Below, one piece after another: positions 10,167 to 19,504 of a DNA stretch of 64,000 nucleotides (position 1 is the first letter of the stretch; every line of letters begins with the position of its first letter). The stretch is from an uncultured Paracoccaceae bacterium (lineage in GTDB: Bacteria > Pseudomonadota > Alphaproteobacteria > Rhodobacterales > Rhodobacteraceae): positions 54,276-118,275 of the forward strand of contig CALFSV010000064.1 of assembly GCA_937916485.1 (NCBI GenBank). Reading direction: 5' to 3'. The notes under the pieces were generated by a model that did no database searches, was not told the origin of the DNA, and saw only the letters and a program-made list of their open reading frames with translations. Both the position numbers and the translations under genes were made by a program.

Positions 10167-13100
10167 TTAGCCGCTTGGGATTTCCAGCGCGTAGGTGCGG
10201 CCACGCTTAACGTAGGTCAAGGCATCGTCGCCGATCGAGGCGACCTGCCCGCCGTCGAGGCTGTCACCCACGCCGACCCGCACATACCGCCCGTTGCCAA
10301 GCCGGACGAGAGCGTGGCGGTCGCTTGGCCTGCCATAAACGCCGATCAGGTTGATGTTTCGCAGGTTGATCGCGTTGTCGATGGTCGCAGCCGTCGCAAC
10401 ACCGCCTGGAATCGGCCCGCTGGGCGCGACGACGGCGGCGGCCAGTTCAGGTTCCCCATCCGCTTCGGAAGACGGGGGGGTGGGGGCAAGGGCCGTCGGC
10501 GCAATACCGGCAGCGGCGGCGGGCTGGGCCCGTGCGGCGCGGGCGGTGGCCTGTTCGACCACGCGGGCAAAGTTCTGTGGCCGCGGATCGGGTCGTAGGG
10601 CCTGCGCGACGGCAAATTGCGTCGCGGAGACCAGCGGATCGGGTGTGTCTGCAACCACAGCCGCCAGGACGGCATCAACGTCAGCCTGCCCTGCAACAGC
10701 GGCTTCGGGGGCAAGCCCGCTGGGCCGGACCACGGGCCGTGGTCCGGTAAACGTCGCTAACGGCACCTCTGCGACTGCAGGGGTCGCGTCTGCTTCTCCT
10801 TGCTCGGTGTCTGGGAGGGCAGGGATCGATTGTATCGGGGCAAGACCTGCGGGGCGGACGGGGGGACGCAGTCCAGCCAGTTCCACCGCGCCGGCAGTGG
10901 CTTCGACAGGGGGGGCAGTGGCAAGAGGATCTGTCGCGACGGGATCGGTTGCGGCCACGGCCGCGGGCGGTGCCTCGGGAACAGGGGTGCCTGTCCGGGT
11001 AGGTGGGACGACTGACGGGCTGCCGGCAAAGATCAACATACCATAGGGAGTAATCGTACCTTCGGGCGTAGCCAGCAAGAAGCCACGAGAATCCCGGGCA
11101 AACTCTTGATCCGGTCCCGGCGGGTCAAGTTGCGGTGCAAGCGCGGTGTCTGGCCCCAACACGTTGGCCGGAGGCAGGATCGGAGACAGACGCGATGCCA
11201 ACTCTGCGTCGGGGTCGATCAGGGCAACCTGGCTCAGCGCGTCGGACTGAGGCATCAGGGGCAATCTGGGCGCGCGCAGCCAGACCCCGGTTGCAGCATA
11301 AAACCGTTCGGCAGCGGCGGGACTAAGGACCGTGCCGGGGGCAACAGCTGCAGCCGGGGTAGGGGCCGCTGCGGCCGCCAGCACATCGGGGTCGGGCAAA
11401 AGGCTTTGGCCCTCGGACACAAGCGGGAGGTCCCCGGTCGGCAGGGGCTCGTCCTCGATCGGTGCGACAGGGGCGAGGTCGGGCGCAGCGACGGGTTGCA
11501 ACTGGGTCGGTGTCTCAGGCTGGGCTGCGCCTTCCAGTGCGGCTGGGGCTGAAGATGCCAGGTCTTCCGCCGGCGAAACAGGGGCCAGGGGTGCCGTATC
11601 CACGGCCTCTGGCAGGACCACTCTTGCCTCGACCGTCTCATTGGATCGGCCCAAAAGTCCGGCAAGACCGGTCGTCGAAAATGAGGCAAAGGCCGCAATC
11701 CCGGCCATGAACAACAGCAGGATCGCGGTCAGGATCAGGCCAAGATACTTCGGCTTGCCACTTGCCCCGGCCTGCGAGGCCCGGGCGCCAAAGACCGTAA
11801 ACTGTTCTTTCTCGTTCTGGGCACGTCCCACAGGCAGGGCTGTTTTTTCCTCGGCCTTTTGTTTGCGCGAACTGGCGAACCGGTTCTGGACGAGGGACTT
11901 TGTTTTGCTTGCCTTGGTCTTGGCGGCCTTGGCGGCCTTTGCCGCCTCGGCGGGTGCTGCTGTGCGGAAGGTCAGGCCATCCGTGGCATCGGCATCCAAG
12001 GTTTTGGCAACAGATCCGGTCGGAACCTGGGTGGCTAGGGTCGGTCCGACCGGCCGTGCCGCGCCCAATGGGGCGACCGGTGTGGCCAGGGCGGGCGTCG
12101 TGACGGATGGGGTAGCTGTGCGGGGTGGCACGGGATCGGGGCGGGAGGCGGCGGGCAGTGTCGGTGCGGCGACCGGTGCCGCCGCCGAAGGCCCTGCTCC
12201 TGCAATGCCGGGGATGCGTCGATCCGGTACCACCTCAGGACCGCCGGAAGGCGGCATCAAAGGAGGCAGGCCGGCGGGGCGCGGCTCAGTCGGTGCAGGC
12301 GCCGGGCTGCGCGGGGGCAGGGCGGCAAGGGGCCTTCGCGGAGGAACCGGCACCGCCTCGGATGCTGCCGTCGGTAGGTCGCCGGCTGCCTTGGTGGATC
12401 TTGCGTCGGAACGTGCTGAATTGGTTGAAGGCGATGCCGGGGGCATGGCCGGTGGCGTCATTTCAGCGGCGCGGGCACGGCTGGCCAGGCGTGAGCTGAA
12501 AACGGGTTCAGGTGGCAGCTCTTCCGGCCCATCGGCCCTTTCAAGTTCGGGCTCTGCCGCGGGCTCTGGCTCTGGCTCAACTTTTGCATCGGACCGCGAC
12601 GCCACCTCGGGTGTGGTGTCGGTCACCTGTGCCGGTGCATCCTCTGGCGAGGGCTCCGCCTGTGCTTCGGCCAGTGAAGGCGGCTCAGGCGTGTCGTCGG
12701 TTGCGGAAACTGGGGCTTCTTCGACGACCTCTTCTGCGGTCGTCTCAGATGCGGCGTCGGGTTTGGGCGTCTCAAGCGGCTCTGCTGCCGCTTTGGGGGC
12801 CTCTGCCGCAGACGTTTCCGGCTCTGAAGGGGCAAGCTGAGTTGCTGCGTCTTGGACGATGACCTCCGCAACCTCAGTGTCGGGCCTACCTGGCTGCGTC
12901 GCTTCAGCCTCGGGTGGTGGTGCGCTCGCGTCGTCTGCCCCGGTCGTGATCACGGCAGTTCCGAATCTGCTGCCTTTGGCCAGTGCAACCGCCTCCGCGT
13001 CGCGCGTGACCGTCACGCCTTTGCCAAGCAGGGCGACAGAGGCTTTCGTCGGTCCAAAGAAGGGTTCGCCGACAAAGTCAAAAGGTTCGGGGACCGCGAC

Positions 13101-13505
13101 AAAGCTGACCGGTGCAAACCGGTGGTCTGTTGCAAAGACTTCGGCCTCGGCCAGGGTCTCTTTGGCGACGGCAGCGATATAGGTCCGGCCGCCACCGTGG
13201 ACAAAGTCATAGACAAGATCGTCAACGGCGTAGGGTGTTGCCCCGTCGAGCACCGCACGAACATCGTCCTCTTGCGCCCTTCCGGAATCCAGCGCGATGT
13301 ATTTGATCTGATCGTTCGGCAGGATGATCTTGCAACGAAGGCCCGCAAGATCCAACTCGAGCGCGGTCTTGCGCAGGACGGCGAGCGCCTGGTCAAGGTC
13401 CGGAGCATCCACCATCGCCTCGCCCACCAGGCTCCAGCCCTGCGAGCCTCGGTGCAGCAGGCGGATTCCCTCAAAGGAGAGTGATAGGGCGAAATTCGGT
13501 ATCAT
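10167..13505 (-). CDS. Giant PilM-like/PilP-like membrane protein with proline-alanine-rich linkers
   Basis: A 1112-aa protein of composite build. Residues 1 to about 190 (IPNFALSLSFEGIRLLHRG, then LDLAGLRCKIILPNDQIKY) resemble the actin-like PilM fold of type IV pilus systems. Residues about 190-590 are a low-complexity linker rich in Pro, Ala and Glu. A single hydrophobic helix (YLGLILTAILLLFMAGIAAF) lies at about 600-620, followed by another long Pro/Ala-rich region. The last 70 residues (NINLIGVYGRPSDRHALVRL, then GDSLDGGQVASIGD) resemble the PilP/GspC periplasmic domain. This suggests a one-chain bridge from cytoplasm to outer envelope. No other pilus genes are adjacent, so function is unassigned. 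Confidence 0.8.
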   Translation of the reverse strand: MIPNFALSLSFEGIRLLHRGSQGWSLVGEAMVDAPDLDQALAVLRKTALELDLAGLRCKIILPNDQIKYIALDSGRAQEDDVRAVLDGATPYAVDDLVYDFVHGGGRTYIAAVAKETLAEAEVFATDHRFAPVSFVAVPEPFDFVGEPFFGPTKASVALLGKGVTVTRDAEAVALAKGSRFGTAVITTGADDASAPPPEAEATQPGRPDTEVAEVIVQDAATQLAPSEPETSAAEAPKAAAEPLETPKPDAASETTAEEVVEEAPVSATDDTPEPPSLAEAQAEPSPEDAPAQVTDTTPEVASRSDAKVEPEPEPAAEPELERADGPEELPPEPVFSSRLASRARAAEMTPPAMPPASPSTNSARSDARSTKAAGDLPTAASEAVPVPPRRPLAALPPRSPAPAPTEPRPAGLPPLMPPSGGPEVVPDRRIPGIAGAGPSAAAPVAAPTLPAASRPDPVPPRTATPSVTTPALATPVAPLGAARPVGPTLATQVPTGSVAKTLDADATDGLTFRTAAPAEAAKAAKAAKTKASKTKSLVQNRFASSRKQKAEEKTALPVGRAQNEKEQFTVFGARASQAGASGKPKYLGLILTAILLLFMAGIAAFASFSTTGLAGLLGRSNETVEARVVLPEAVDTAPLAPVSPAEDLASSAPAALEGAAQPETPTQLQPVAAPDLAPVAPIEDEPLPTGDLPLVSEGQSLLPDPDVLAAAAAPTPAAAVAPGTVLSPAAAERFYAATGVWLRAPRLPLMPQSDALSQVALIDPDAELASRLSPILPPANVLGPDTALAPQLDPPGPDQEFARDSRGFLLATPEGTITPYGMLIFAGSPSVVPPTRTGTPVPEAPPAAVAATDPVATDPLATAPPVEATAGAVELAGLRPPVRPAGLAPIQSIPALPDTEQGEADATPAVAEVPLATFTGPRPVVRPSGLAPEAAVAGQADVDAVLAAVVADTPDPLVSATQFAVAQALRPDPRPQNFARVVEQATARAARAQPAAAAGIAPTALAPTPPSSEADGEPELAAAVVAPSGPIPGGVATAATIDNAINLRNINLIGVYGRPSDRHALVRLGNGRYVRVGVGDSLDGGQVASIGDDALTYVKRGRTYALEIPSG

Positions 13506-13690
13506 CGGCGGGCTTTAACATCCTGGGTGATCATACGAAATGGGCTCCGCGCCCGGCTGCGAAACTATAGCAGTTTCTCGCCAATGCAAGAAAATGGGCA
13601 ATTTGCAAAAATCTGTGCTTTGGTCCCAAGGGTGGGCGTTCGGCGTGCGTCAAAGCTTCATATCATACCTCGATTCCGCAGGAGATCCAA

Positions 13691-14434
13691 ATGACGACCA
13701 CGTTTTTCAACGCCCCGTTTCAGTCTTTAATCCGCACCTTTGTCGTCGCCGTCGGCCTGGCTGTGGCGGCTTGTCTGCCAACGTGGGCCCATGCTCAGGC
13801 TGTTAGAGACACGGCCATGCTCACGGTCACCGGACAGGGCGAGGTCTTTGCACAGCCCGATGTCGCTTATGTAACACTTGGTGTATCCGAACAGGATGCC
13901 AGCGCCGCCATCGCCACCGAAAGGATGAGCCTGGCCGCCGCCCAGATCCTTGAGCGTTTGCAGACAGCCGGAATCGATATGGCCGACATCCAGACCGGCC
14001 AACTGTCGCTGGACCGCATTTACGGGTCGACCAGTTTGAACGGCACCCCGACTGTCACCGGGTTTGAGGCTGCGACAATGCTGACCGTCAGGGTCCGCGA
14101 TCTGGGGTCCCTCGGTGAAGTTCTTGATGCCGTTGTTCAGGAAGGGGCCAACCGGCTGGGCGGCGTCCGCTTTGATGTGCTGAACCCCGAACCCTTGTTG
14201 AACGCGGCCCGCCGCGCTGCGGTCGCGGATGCAAGAGCAAAGGCCACGCTGTTTGCCGATGCTGCCGGTGTCAGCCTGGGTGACCTGATCAGGCTGGAGG
14301 AACAGGGGGCGGGCCTGCGTCCGCAACCGATGATGGAAATGCGGATGATGGCCGACAGCTCAGGCATTCCGGTCGCTGGCGGCGAAGTGTCGTTGCAGGC
14401 CGGTGTCACCCTTGTCTACGCCATCGCGGACTAA
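13691..14434 (+). CDS. SIMPL-domain (DUF541) periplasmic protein
   Basis: A 247-aa exported protein with an N-terminal hydrophobic signal (VVAVGLAVAACLPTWAHAQA). The body has the SIMPL/DUF541 pattern: LTVTGQGEVFAQPDVAYVTLGV, then GFEAATMLTVRVRDLGSLGEVLDAVV and ARRAAVADARAKATLFADAAG. Members such as E. coli YggE are linked to oxidative-stress protection, but their biochemistry is poorly known. AGGAGATCCAA precedes the ATG. It is divergent from the PilM/PilP-like gene across 185 bp. Confidence 0.88.
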   Translation: MTTTFFNAPFQSLIRTFVVAVGLAVAACLPTWAHAQAVRDTAMLTVTGQGEVFAQPDVAYVTLGVSEQDASAAIATERMSLAAAQILERLQTAGIDMADIQTGQLSLDRIYGSTSLNGTPTVTGFEAATMLTVRVRDLGSLGEVLDAVVQEGANRLGGVRFDVLNPEPLLNAARRAAVADARAKATLFADAAGVSLGDLIRLEEQGAGLRPQPMMEMRMMADSSGIPVAGGEVSLQAGVTLVYAIAD

Positions 14435-14463
14435 TGCCGGACGACCCGGCGTTGGAAACGGAA

Positions 14464-14493
14464 AACCCGGCCCCGCAGTGACGAGGCCGGGTT
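14464..14493. terminator. Hairpin between convergent genes (SIMPL gene side)
   Basis: A perfect 9-bp inverted repeat, AACCCGGCC and GGCCGGGTT, with a 12-base spacer lies 30 nt after the SIMPL gene stop. There is no long T run, so termination efficiency is uncertain. Confidence 0.6.
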
Positions 14494-14507
14494 GCAGTAT
14501 CAGATTG

Positions 14508-14527
14508 GCCGCCCCTCAGGGGGCGGC
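14508..14527. terminator. Hairpin downstream of metY
   Basis: An 8-bp stem, GCCGCCCC and GGGGCGGC, with a four-base loop lies six bases beyond the metY stop on the minus strand. It lacks a clear U tract but is well placed to end the metY message. Confidence 0.55.
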
Positions 14528-14533
14528 TTGGCA

Positions 14534-15832
14534 TCAGGCGGTTGCGGCTGCCAGAGCTTGATCGAGGTCGGCGATCAGATCGGCGACATCCTCGATCCCG
14601 ATGGACAGGCGCACCACGTTCGCACCGGCACCGGCCGCCTCTTGCTGCTCGGGTGTGAGCTGGCGGTGGGTGGTCGAGGCCGAGTGGATGACGAGGCTGC
14701 GGGTATCGCCAAGGTTTGCCACATGGCTGAAGATCTTCAGCTCGTTGACCAGCTTGACGCAGGCGTCATAGCCGCCCTTGACCGCAAAGGTGAACAGGCC
14801 ACCCGCGCCCTTGGGGCAGATCTTGGCAACCCGGTCGTAGTAGGGCGAAGAGGGCAGACCGGCATAGGTGACAAAGTCGACCCGGTCGTCCTTTTCCAGC
14901 CATTCGGCCACCTTGACGGCGTTCTCCACATGGCGGGCCATGCGCAGCGACAGCGTCTCGATCCCCATCAGGGTGTAATGGGCGGCCTGGGGGTTCATGG
15001 TCATGCCCAGATCGCGCAGCCCGATCGCGATGGAGTGGAAGGTAAAGGCCATCGCCCCAAGCGCCTCGTGGAACTTGATCCCGTGATAGGCAGGCTCGGG
15101 GGCGGACAGGGACGGGAACTTGTCACTGGCCGACCAGTCGAACTTGCCCGAATCGACCACGCAGCCACCGGTGACTGTGCCGTTGCCAGTCAGGTATTTG
15201 GTGGTGGAGTGGACAACAAGGGTCGCCCCATGCTCGATCGGGTTGCAGAGGTAGGGTGTGGCTGTGGTGTTGTCGACGATCAGCGGGATGCCAGCGGCGT
15301 CCGAAATGACCGAAATCGCGTCCAGATCGGTGATGTAGCCGCCCGGGTTGGCGATGCTTTCGCAGAACACCGCGCGGGTGTTGTCGTCGATAGCCCCCTT
15401 GACCGCATCCAGATCGTCAAAGTCGACGAACTTGGCCGACCAGCCGAATTTCCGGATGGTGTTCGAGAATTGCTGGATCGTGCCGCCATAAAGCTTGGTC
15501 GAGGCCACGACATTGCAGCCGGGCTGCATGAGCGGGAACAGGGCCATCAACTGGGCCGCGTGACCCGAGGAACAGCAAACCGCACCTGCGCCGCCCTCAA
15601 GCGTCGCGATCCGTTCCTGCAGGGCCGAAACGGTGGGGTTGGTCAGGCGCGAATACATGTAGCCAACTTCTTGCAGGTTGAAGAGGGCTGCGGCGTGATC
15701 GGCATCGCGGAACACATAGGCCGTTGTCTGGTAGATCGGGACCTGGCGGGCGCCGGTGGCCGGATCGGGGTTGGCGCCTGCATGGATCTGCAGGGTATCA
15801 AAGCCGAGTTTCGGCCCTGTTTCGGTGGACAT
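14534..15832 (-). CDS. metY: O-acetylhomoserine aminocarboxypropyltransferase/sulfhydrylase
   Basis: A cytosolic PLP enzyme that makes homocysteine (or methionine) from O-acetylhomoserine and sulfide (or methanethiol). The sequence opens GFDTLQIHAGANPDPATGAR with VPIYQTTAYVFRDADHAA, then SRLTNPTVSALQERIATLEGG, and the PLP-lysine region VHSTTKYLTGNGTVTGG. Length (432 aa) and the extended C terminus separate it from shorter MetB/MetC relatives. The ATG at 15832 has GGGAGAAG upstream. I looked for a SAM-responsive riboswitch in the 150 nt leader and did not recognise one. Confidence 0.94.
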   Translation of the reverse strand: MSTETGPKLGFDTLQIHAGANPDPATGARQVPIYQTTAYVFRDADHAAALFNLQEVGYMYSRLTNPTVSALQERIATLEGGAGAVCCSSGHAAQLMALFPLMQPGCNVVASTKLYGGTIQQFSNTIRKFGWSAKFVDFDDLDAVKGAIDDNTRAVFCESIANPGGYITDLDAISVISDAAGIPLIVDNTTATPYLCNPIEHGATLVVHSTTKYLTGNGTVTGGCVVDSGKFDWSASDKFPSLSAPEPAYHGIKFHEALGAMAFTFHSIAIGLRDLGMTMNPQAAHYTLMGIETLSLRMARHVENAVKVAEWLEKDDRVDFVTYAGLPSSPYYDRVAKICPKGAGGLFTFAVKGGYDACVKLVNELKIFSHVANLGDTRSLVIHSASTTHRQLTPEQQEAAGAGANVVRLSIGIEDVADLIADLDQALAAATA

Positions 15833-15984
15833 AGTCTTCTCCCTTACACTGTGCTGTCGCGCACATTATCTGACGCTAGGTAACACTACAACGGCAGGCA
15901 AAGGCCCGATGCAAAGCGGTCGGTGCCATTCCCGTCGGTGCCGCAATGCTGGCCTTGCTTGACCCTTGCCGCAGTCAAAACGAA

Positions 15985-16986
15985 CTACCGCATCCAGAAC
16001 CCTGCCGCCTTGATCTTGTTGCGCAGCTGTTTTTCCAGCCGGGGCAGGTTGGATTGATCGAACATGGCCCGAACCTTGGCTCCCTGTCCGTGGTAGACCA
16101 TCCGCTTGATCGGGTCATAGTCCTTAAGTAGTTTCTTGACCTTGTTGGGCGCTGCAATTTGTTCCAGCAGGTCAACGGCGGCTTGGCTTTCGCGGGCATA
16201 AAGCAGGGGGAACATGCGGTAGTGGCAGGTCAGATCCCCGTCGAAACCAGCAAGCTCTGGCCCCGGTCTGCCGCCGCCGAGGCCGTGGATGACAAGGGGC
16301 AGGGCCACCTGATCGAGCCATGGGTCCAGTGGTTGGATCAACATCTCTTGGGTGGGTTCGGCGCGAATGGCGCAGGCGTATTCGGTGAACCGCTTTCCGA
16401 AAGCCGCCGGATCGGCGCCAAGGAACCAGCCTGCGTTGAAGTAAAGATAGCGTTCCCAATATTCATCCGGCTGGGTCAGATCGAGAGAGCTGGCAAACTC
16501 CAGCCCGAACTTGTCGTAAAGGGATTTCCAGATCGCTGTGTAGCCGGGCCAATACAGCTCTTCCACAGGCCAGGTGCCTTCGCGGCGCATCGAGGCGGTG
16601 GGCCTGTCGAAATCAATTTGGACCTTGCTCAGGTCGCCAAGGATCAGGGTGTCGGTGTCAAAGAATATGAAAGGCACACCCTTTGGCAGGGCGGCTAAGC
16701 CTTCGATCTTGTTGCCGTAGGGGTAGGCCTGACCAAAGTGCTTGCTTTCGAAGGGGACGATCTTGGCCCCGTTCCCAATCAGCTGTTCGGCAATGTCCGG
16801 CCGCATCCTTGGGTCGCCTTGCCACAGGGGGCCGGGCTGCGGTTCGGCCACGATGACCTGTCCGGCAAAATCGGGCGAAGAGGCCCTTAAGGACAGGACA
16901 AACAACAGGGCCTCATACTGAAGGCGCCCGGACTGGCCGATGATAAGGATGTTGAAAGGCTGGTCAGCCCTTGCCTTTCGCGCCAT
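15985..16986 (-). CDS. Putative GT-A-fold glycosyltransferase-like protein
   Basis: A 333-aa protein with FNILIIGQSGRLQYEALLF near the start and IFFDTDTLILGDLSK at about residue 115, a DxD motif typical of GT-A glycosyltransferases that use metal-bound nucleotide sugars. Later segments include LYFNAGWFLGAD and QPLDPWLDQVALPLVIHGLGGG, reminiscent of glycosyltransferase family 8-type proteins. No signal peptide or membrane span is seen, so it is probably cytosolic. I prefer the ATG at 16986 (GAGCGGGG upstream at proper spacing) over a GTG at 16995. The acceptor is unknown and no polysaccharide cluster surrounds it. Confidence 0.6.
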   Translation of the reverse strand: MARKARADQPFNILIIGQSGRLQYEALLFVLSLRASSPDFAGQVIVAEPQPGPLWQGDPRMRPDIAEQLIGNGAKIVPFESKHFGQAYPYGNKIEGLAALPKGVPFIFFDTDTLILGDLSKVQIDFDRPTASMRREGTWPVEELYWPGYTAIWKSLYDKFGLEFASSLDLTQPDEYWERYLYFNAGWFLGADPAAFGKRFTEYACAIRAEPTQEMLIQPLDPWLDQVALPLVIHGLGGGRPGPELAGFDGDLTCHYRMFPLLYARESQAAVDLLEQIAAPNKVKKLLKDYDPIKRMVYHGQGAKVRAMFDQSNLPRLEKQLRNKIKAAGFWMR

Positions 16987-17072
16987 GATGGTCACGCCCC
17001 GCTCGATTTATGGGGACTATAGATTGAGAAGTGCTCCGGCAAAAGCCCGCCGGATTGTGGTGGAGGCCTCTG

Positions 17073-17576
17073 ATGTTCCAGCTCTTCATTCCGTTCTATA
17101 TCGGTCTTGCCTTGGGGATCAGCCCGGACGCCGGTCCCTCTGCAACCGACCAGCCTATGCCGGTCGACCCACCTGTTGTGCCCGAGGGCCGCACGCCTGA
17201 CCCGCAGGTGCCAACCGGGCAGTTCACGACCGCCGTCGAGGTCAAGCCGATCCTTGGCATGACCCAGTCAAGCTGGGTAGCCGTCCGACTGTATGAGGGG
17301 CAGGACCTTTTGTATTTCACCCAGCTGCTGGCCTGGCGCTGTGGCCTTTGGGAGGTTCGCTACGGCCTGAACGGCGCACCCTCCACTGAGGTGTTTCCGT
17401 TGGAGCCATGCCATGAAGGCACTGCCCAGCCAAATGCCCTCACGGATATAGAAAACTATCTGCCCTACATCACCCTGCCCGCCGAAAGCGTCAAAGCCGT
17501 CACGGTAGAGTTGCACTACGATGACGGGACGGTCGAGTCCGCCTCGTTCGAACGGCCCGCCATTCTGATGCCCTAG
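17073..17576 (+). CDS. Hypothetical exported protein
   Basis: A 167-aa protein of unknown function. It starts at the ATG at 17073, seven bases after GGAGG, and begins with a hydrophobic stretch ([17 protein letters not shown]) that may be a signal peptide or anchor. A proline-rich segment follows, then a compact domain with two conserved-looking cysteines ([17 protein letters not shown] and FPLEPCHEG). It ends RPAILMP. It is divergent from the glycosyltransferase-like gene. I do not recognise the family. Confidence 0.7.
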   Translation: MFQLFIPFYIGLALGISPDAGPSATDQPMPVDPPVVPEGRTPDPQVPTGQFTTAVEVKPILGMTQSSWVAVRLYEGQDLLYFTQLLAWRCGLWEVRYGLNGAPSTEVFPLEPCHEGTAQPNALTDIENYLPYITLPAESVKAVTVELHYDDGTVESASFERPAILMP

Positions 17577-17682
17577 GCACTGGTTCTGCGGGGTCGGCAT
17601 ACCGAACCCCTCTTTCTGGCTGAAAGACGGCAAACCCGCAGCGCCGGTCCCGGAATGGCCCCAAGTCCGACAGGAACTCCCT

Positions 17683-18393
17683 TTGACCGATACACCCAAC
17701 ATTGTGCCCGAGCATTTTCGCGCCATCGAAACCGACAGGCTGTTCCCGTCCGAACGGGCCACCCATGCGCCTCGTATCCTGCTACTGTATGGATCGCTCA
17801 GAGAGCGGTCGTTCAGCCGGCTCATGACCGAAGAGGCCGCCCGGGTCCTGGGCGCCCTTGGGGCAGAGACGCGGACCTATAATCCCAGCGGCATGCCGCT
17901 CCCCGATGACACGGACGCCAGCCATCCCAAGGTGCAGGAGTTGCGCGATCTGGTGCAGTGGAGTGAAGGCATGGTCTGGTGTTCGCCTGAACGGCACGGG
18001 GCGATGACCGGGATCATGAAAGCGCAGATCGACTGGATTCCGCTGTCACTGGGCGCGGTGCGGCCGACCCAGGGCAAGACGCTGGCGGTTATGCAGGTCT
18101 GCGGCGGCTCGCAAAGCTTTAACGCGGTCAACCAGTTGCGGGTTCTTGGCCGGTGGATGCGCCTCGTGACCATTCCTAACCAGTCGTCGACCCCCAAGGC
18201 GTTCCTTGAGTTTGGCGATGACAACAGGATGAAGCCATCGCCCTACTACGACCGGATGGTCGATGTGATGGAGGAACTGGTGAAGTTCACCCTACTGACC
18301 CGCGACACGGCACACTATCTTGTCGACCGCTACAGCGAGCGCAAGGAAACCGGCGAGGACCTGATCAAGCGGGTGAACCAGAACGCGATGTAG
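17683..18393 (+). CDS. arsH: ArsH-type NADPH-dependent FMN reductase
   Basis: A 236-aa flavodoxin-fold protein with the ArsH signature [21 protein letters not shown] near residue 30, [21 protein letters not shown], and the long C-terminal extension [19 protein letters not shown]. ArsH oxidises trivalent organoarsenicals and reduces quinones or oxygen. The start is a TTG at 17683 with AGGA at good spacing; no in-frame ATG gives a complete N terminus. Unusually, no arsR, arsC, arsB or acr3 gene is nearby, so it may act in general redox or organoarsenical protection. Confidence 0.88.
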   Translation: MTDTPNIVPEHFRAIETDRLFPSERATHAPRILLLYGSLRERSFSRLMTEEAARVLGALGAETRTYNPSGMPLPDDTDASHPKVQELRDLVQWSEGMVWCSPERHGAMTGIMKAQIDWIPLSLGAVRPTQGKTLAVMQVCGGSQSFNAVNQLRVLGRWMRLVTIPNQSSTPKAFLEFGDDNRMKPSPYYDRMVDVMEELVKFTLLTRDTAHYLVDRYSERKETGEDLIKRVNQNAM

Positions 18394-18423
18394 GGCAGGG
18401 GGATGCCAGGCATTACCTGACCC

Positions 18424-19164
18424 TTGTGCAGCAATGCCATGGTTCAAGAGATCGTTCCGGACCCGCGGGAAGAGGACATGTTCATCGCGGTCAACGAACC
18501 TGGAAGTTACCTAGACCTTGGAGATCCCGTCTCGTTTCGTCACGAAGATGAGGTTGTCGAACGGGGATTGCTGGATGACCACGGCATCTTGTCCGGTCGG
18601 GCACAGGCCGCGGTGCGTCCGTTGTCAGCGAGCGACTTTGCTACAATCATCGAGCGTGGATTGGGCAGCGATGCCGACATTCTACCTCGTGTGGATCAAA
18701 TCGGTCATGCGGACGGTTTTGCCGATCCAAAACAAGACTTCCTTCATTTGTCTGGGCGTGATCGGGTCAATCAACTGACAAACAGAGCCGTCAGAAATCG
18801 TAATTTTCGCAAGACTGTGCAGCGCGGATATGACGAACGCTGCGCTATAACCGGATAGAAGCTGATCAACGGTGGTGGTCGGGCGGAAGTGGAAGGAGCG
18901 CACATAGGGCCGGTCGAAAGCAACGGCCCAGATATTGTGAGCAGCGGTATCGCGCTATCAGGAACCGCTCATTGGATGATTGACCATGGTCTCGTTGGTC
19001 TGGCCGACGATCTTACCGTTATAGTTTCCCGCCATGCCAATTTTCAAAGAGCGGTGAAGTCCATAATCAACGAAACCGGCGCCTTGCTGTCCCCATCTAG
19101 ACCGTCCGAACGACCAAGAGTTCTGTTTGTGGCGTGGCACCGCGAAAATGTCTTCAAGTCCTAG
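18424..19164 (+). pseudogene. HNH restriction-type endonuclease, truncated and interrupted by an amber stop
   Basis: Read through one TAG at 18856-18858, the frame encodes about 246 residues. They end in a typical HNH endonuclease core: FRKTVQRGYDERCAITG, stop, KLINGGGRAEVEGAHIGPVE, then GIALSGTAHWMIDHGLVGL and a C-terminal WHRENVFK. The stop replaces what is normally a leucine between ITG and KLING, so TTG to TAG is the simplest change. The 5' end also looks truncated: a TGA lies just before the first usable start, and family members usually have a longer N terminus. Base composition is less GC-rich than the neighbours. It lies between arsH and tRNA-Tyr, a common place for transferred DNA. 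Confidence 0.82.
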
Positions 19165-19276
19165 CCCGGTTTGGCAAGGCAAACTTTCGACGGGGAACCG
19201 GTCGCAATCACCATTGCGCCTTAACGAGACGCCGTGAAGCGACCAACGATCAAAAGCACGGCTAGTCGGAGGAGAA

Positions 19277-19360
19277 TGGTGGGCGACCCTGGAATCGAAC
19301 CAGGCGTGGGTCTCCCCGGCGGAGTTACAGTCCGCTGCCGCACCTTGCAGCCCGTCGCCC
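19277..19360 (-). tRNA. tRNA-Tyr (anticodon GTA)
   Basis: On the minus strand the acceptor stem GGGCGAC pairs with GTCGCCC, followed by discriminator A and an encoded CCA. The anticodon arm GCGGA-CTGTAAC-TCCGC gives anticodon GTA, and the T arm is CCTGG-TTCGATT-CCAGG. The extended variable arm fits a class II tRNA-Tyr. Total length is 84 nt including CCA. Confidence 0.96.
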
Positions 19361-19504
19361 TGTCTCGGGGATGAACCCCGGAACGCCGCGTGGATACGCG
19401 GGGGGCCGGGAGGCGTCAACAGGAAAATCGGTCCCCTGTGCGGCCACTCTTGCGCTTGGCTCTCTCAGACCTCATTCAGGGTCTGACCAGCGGGGAGCAG
19501 CACC

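Noticed and set aside
10346..12862. Long open frames antisense to, and in other frames of, the PilM/PilP-like gene, including one of about 500 codons.
   Set aside because: They are shadows of the GC-rich, low-complexity Pro/Ala coding sequence and show no domain, signal or ribosome site.
14492..15883. A plus-strand open frame of about 460 codons opposite metY.
   Set aside because: It lies antisense to a clear metY gene, and its composition is that of a complementary-frame shadow.
15833..15984. A possible SAM riboswitch in the metY leader.
   Set aside because: None of the SAM-II or SAM/SAH conserved sequence blocks could be recognised.
18424..19360. An integrated element between the HNH remnant and tRNA-Tyr.
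   Set aside because: No integrase gene and no direct repeat of the tRNA end were found, so only a gene remnant is called.
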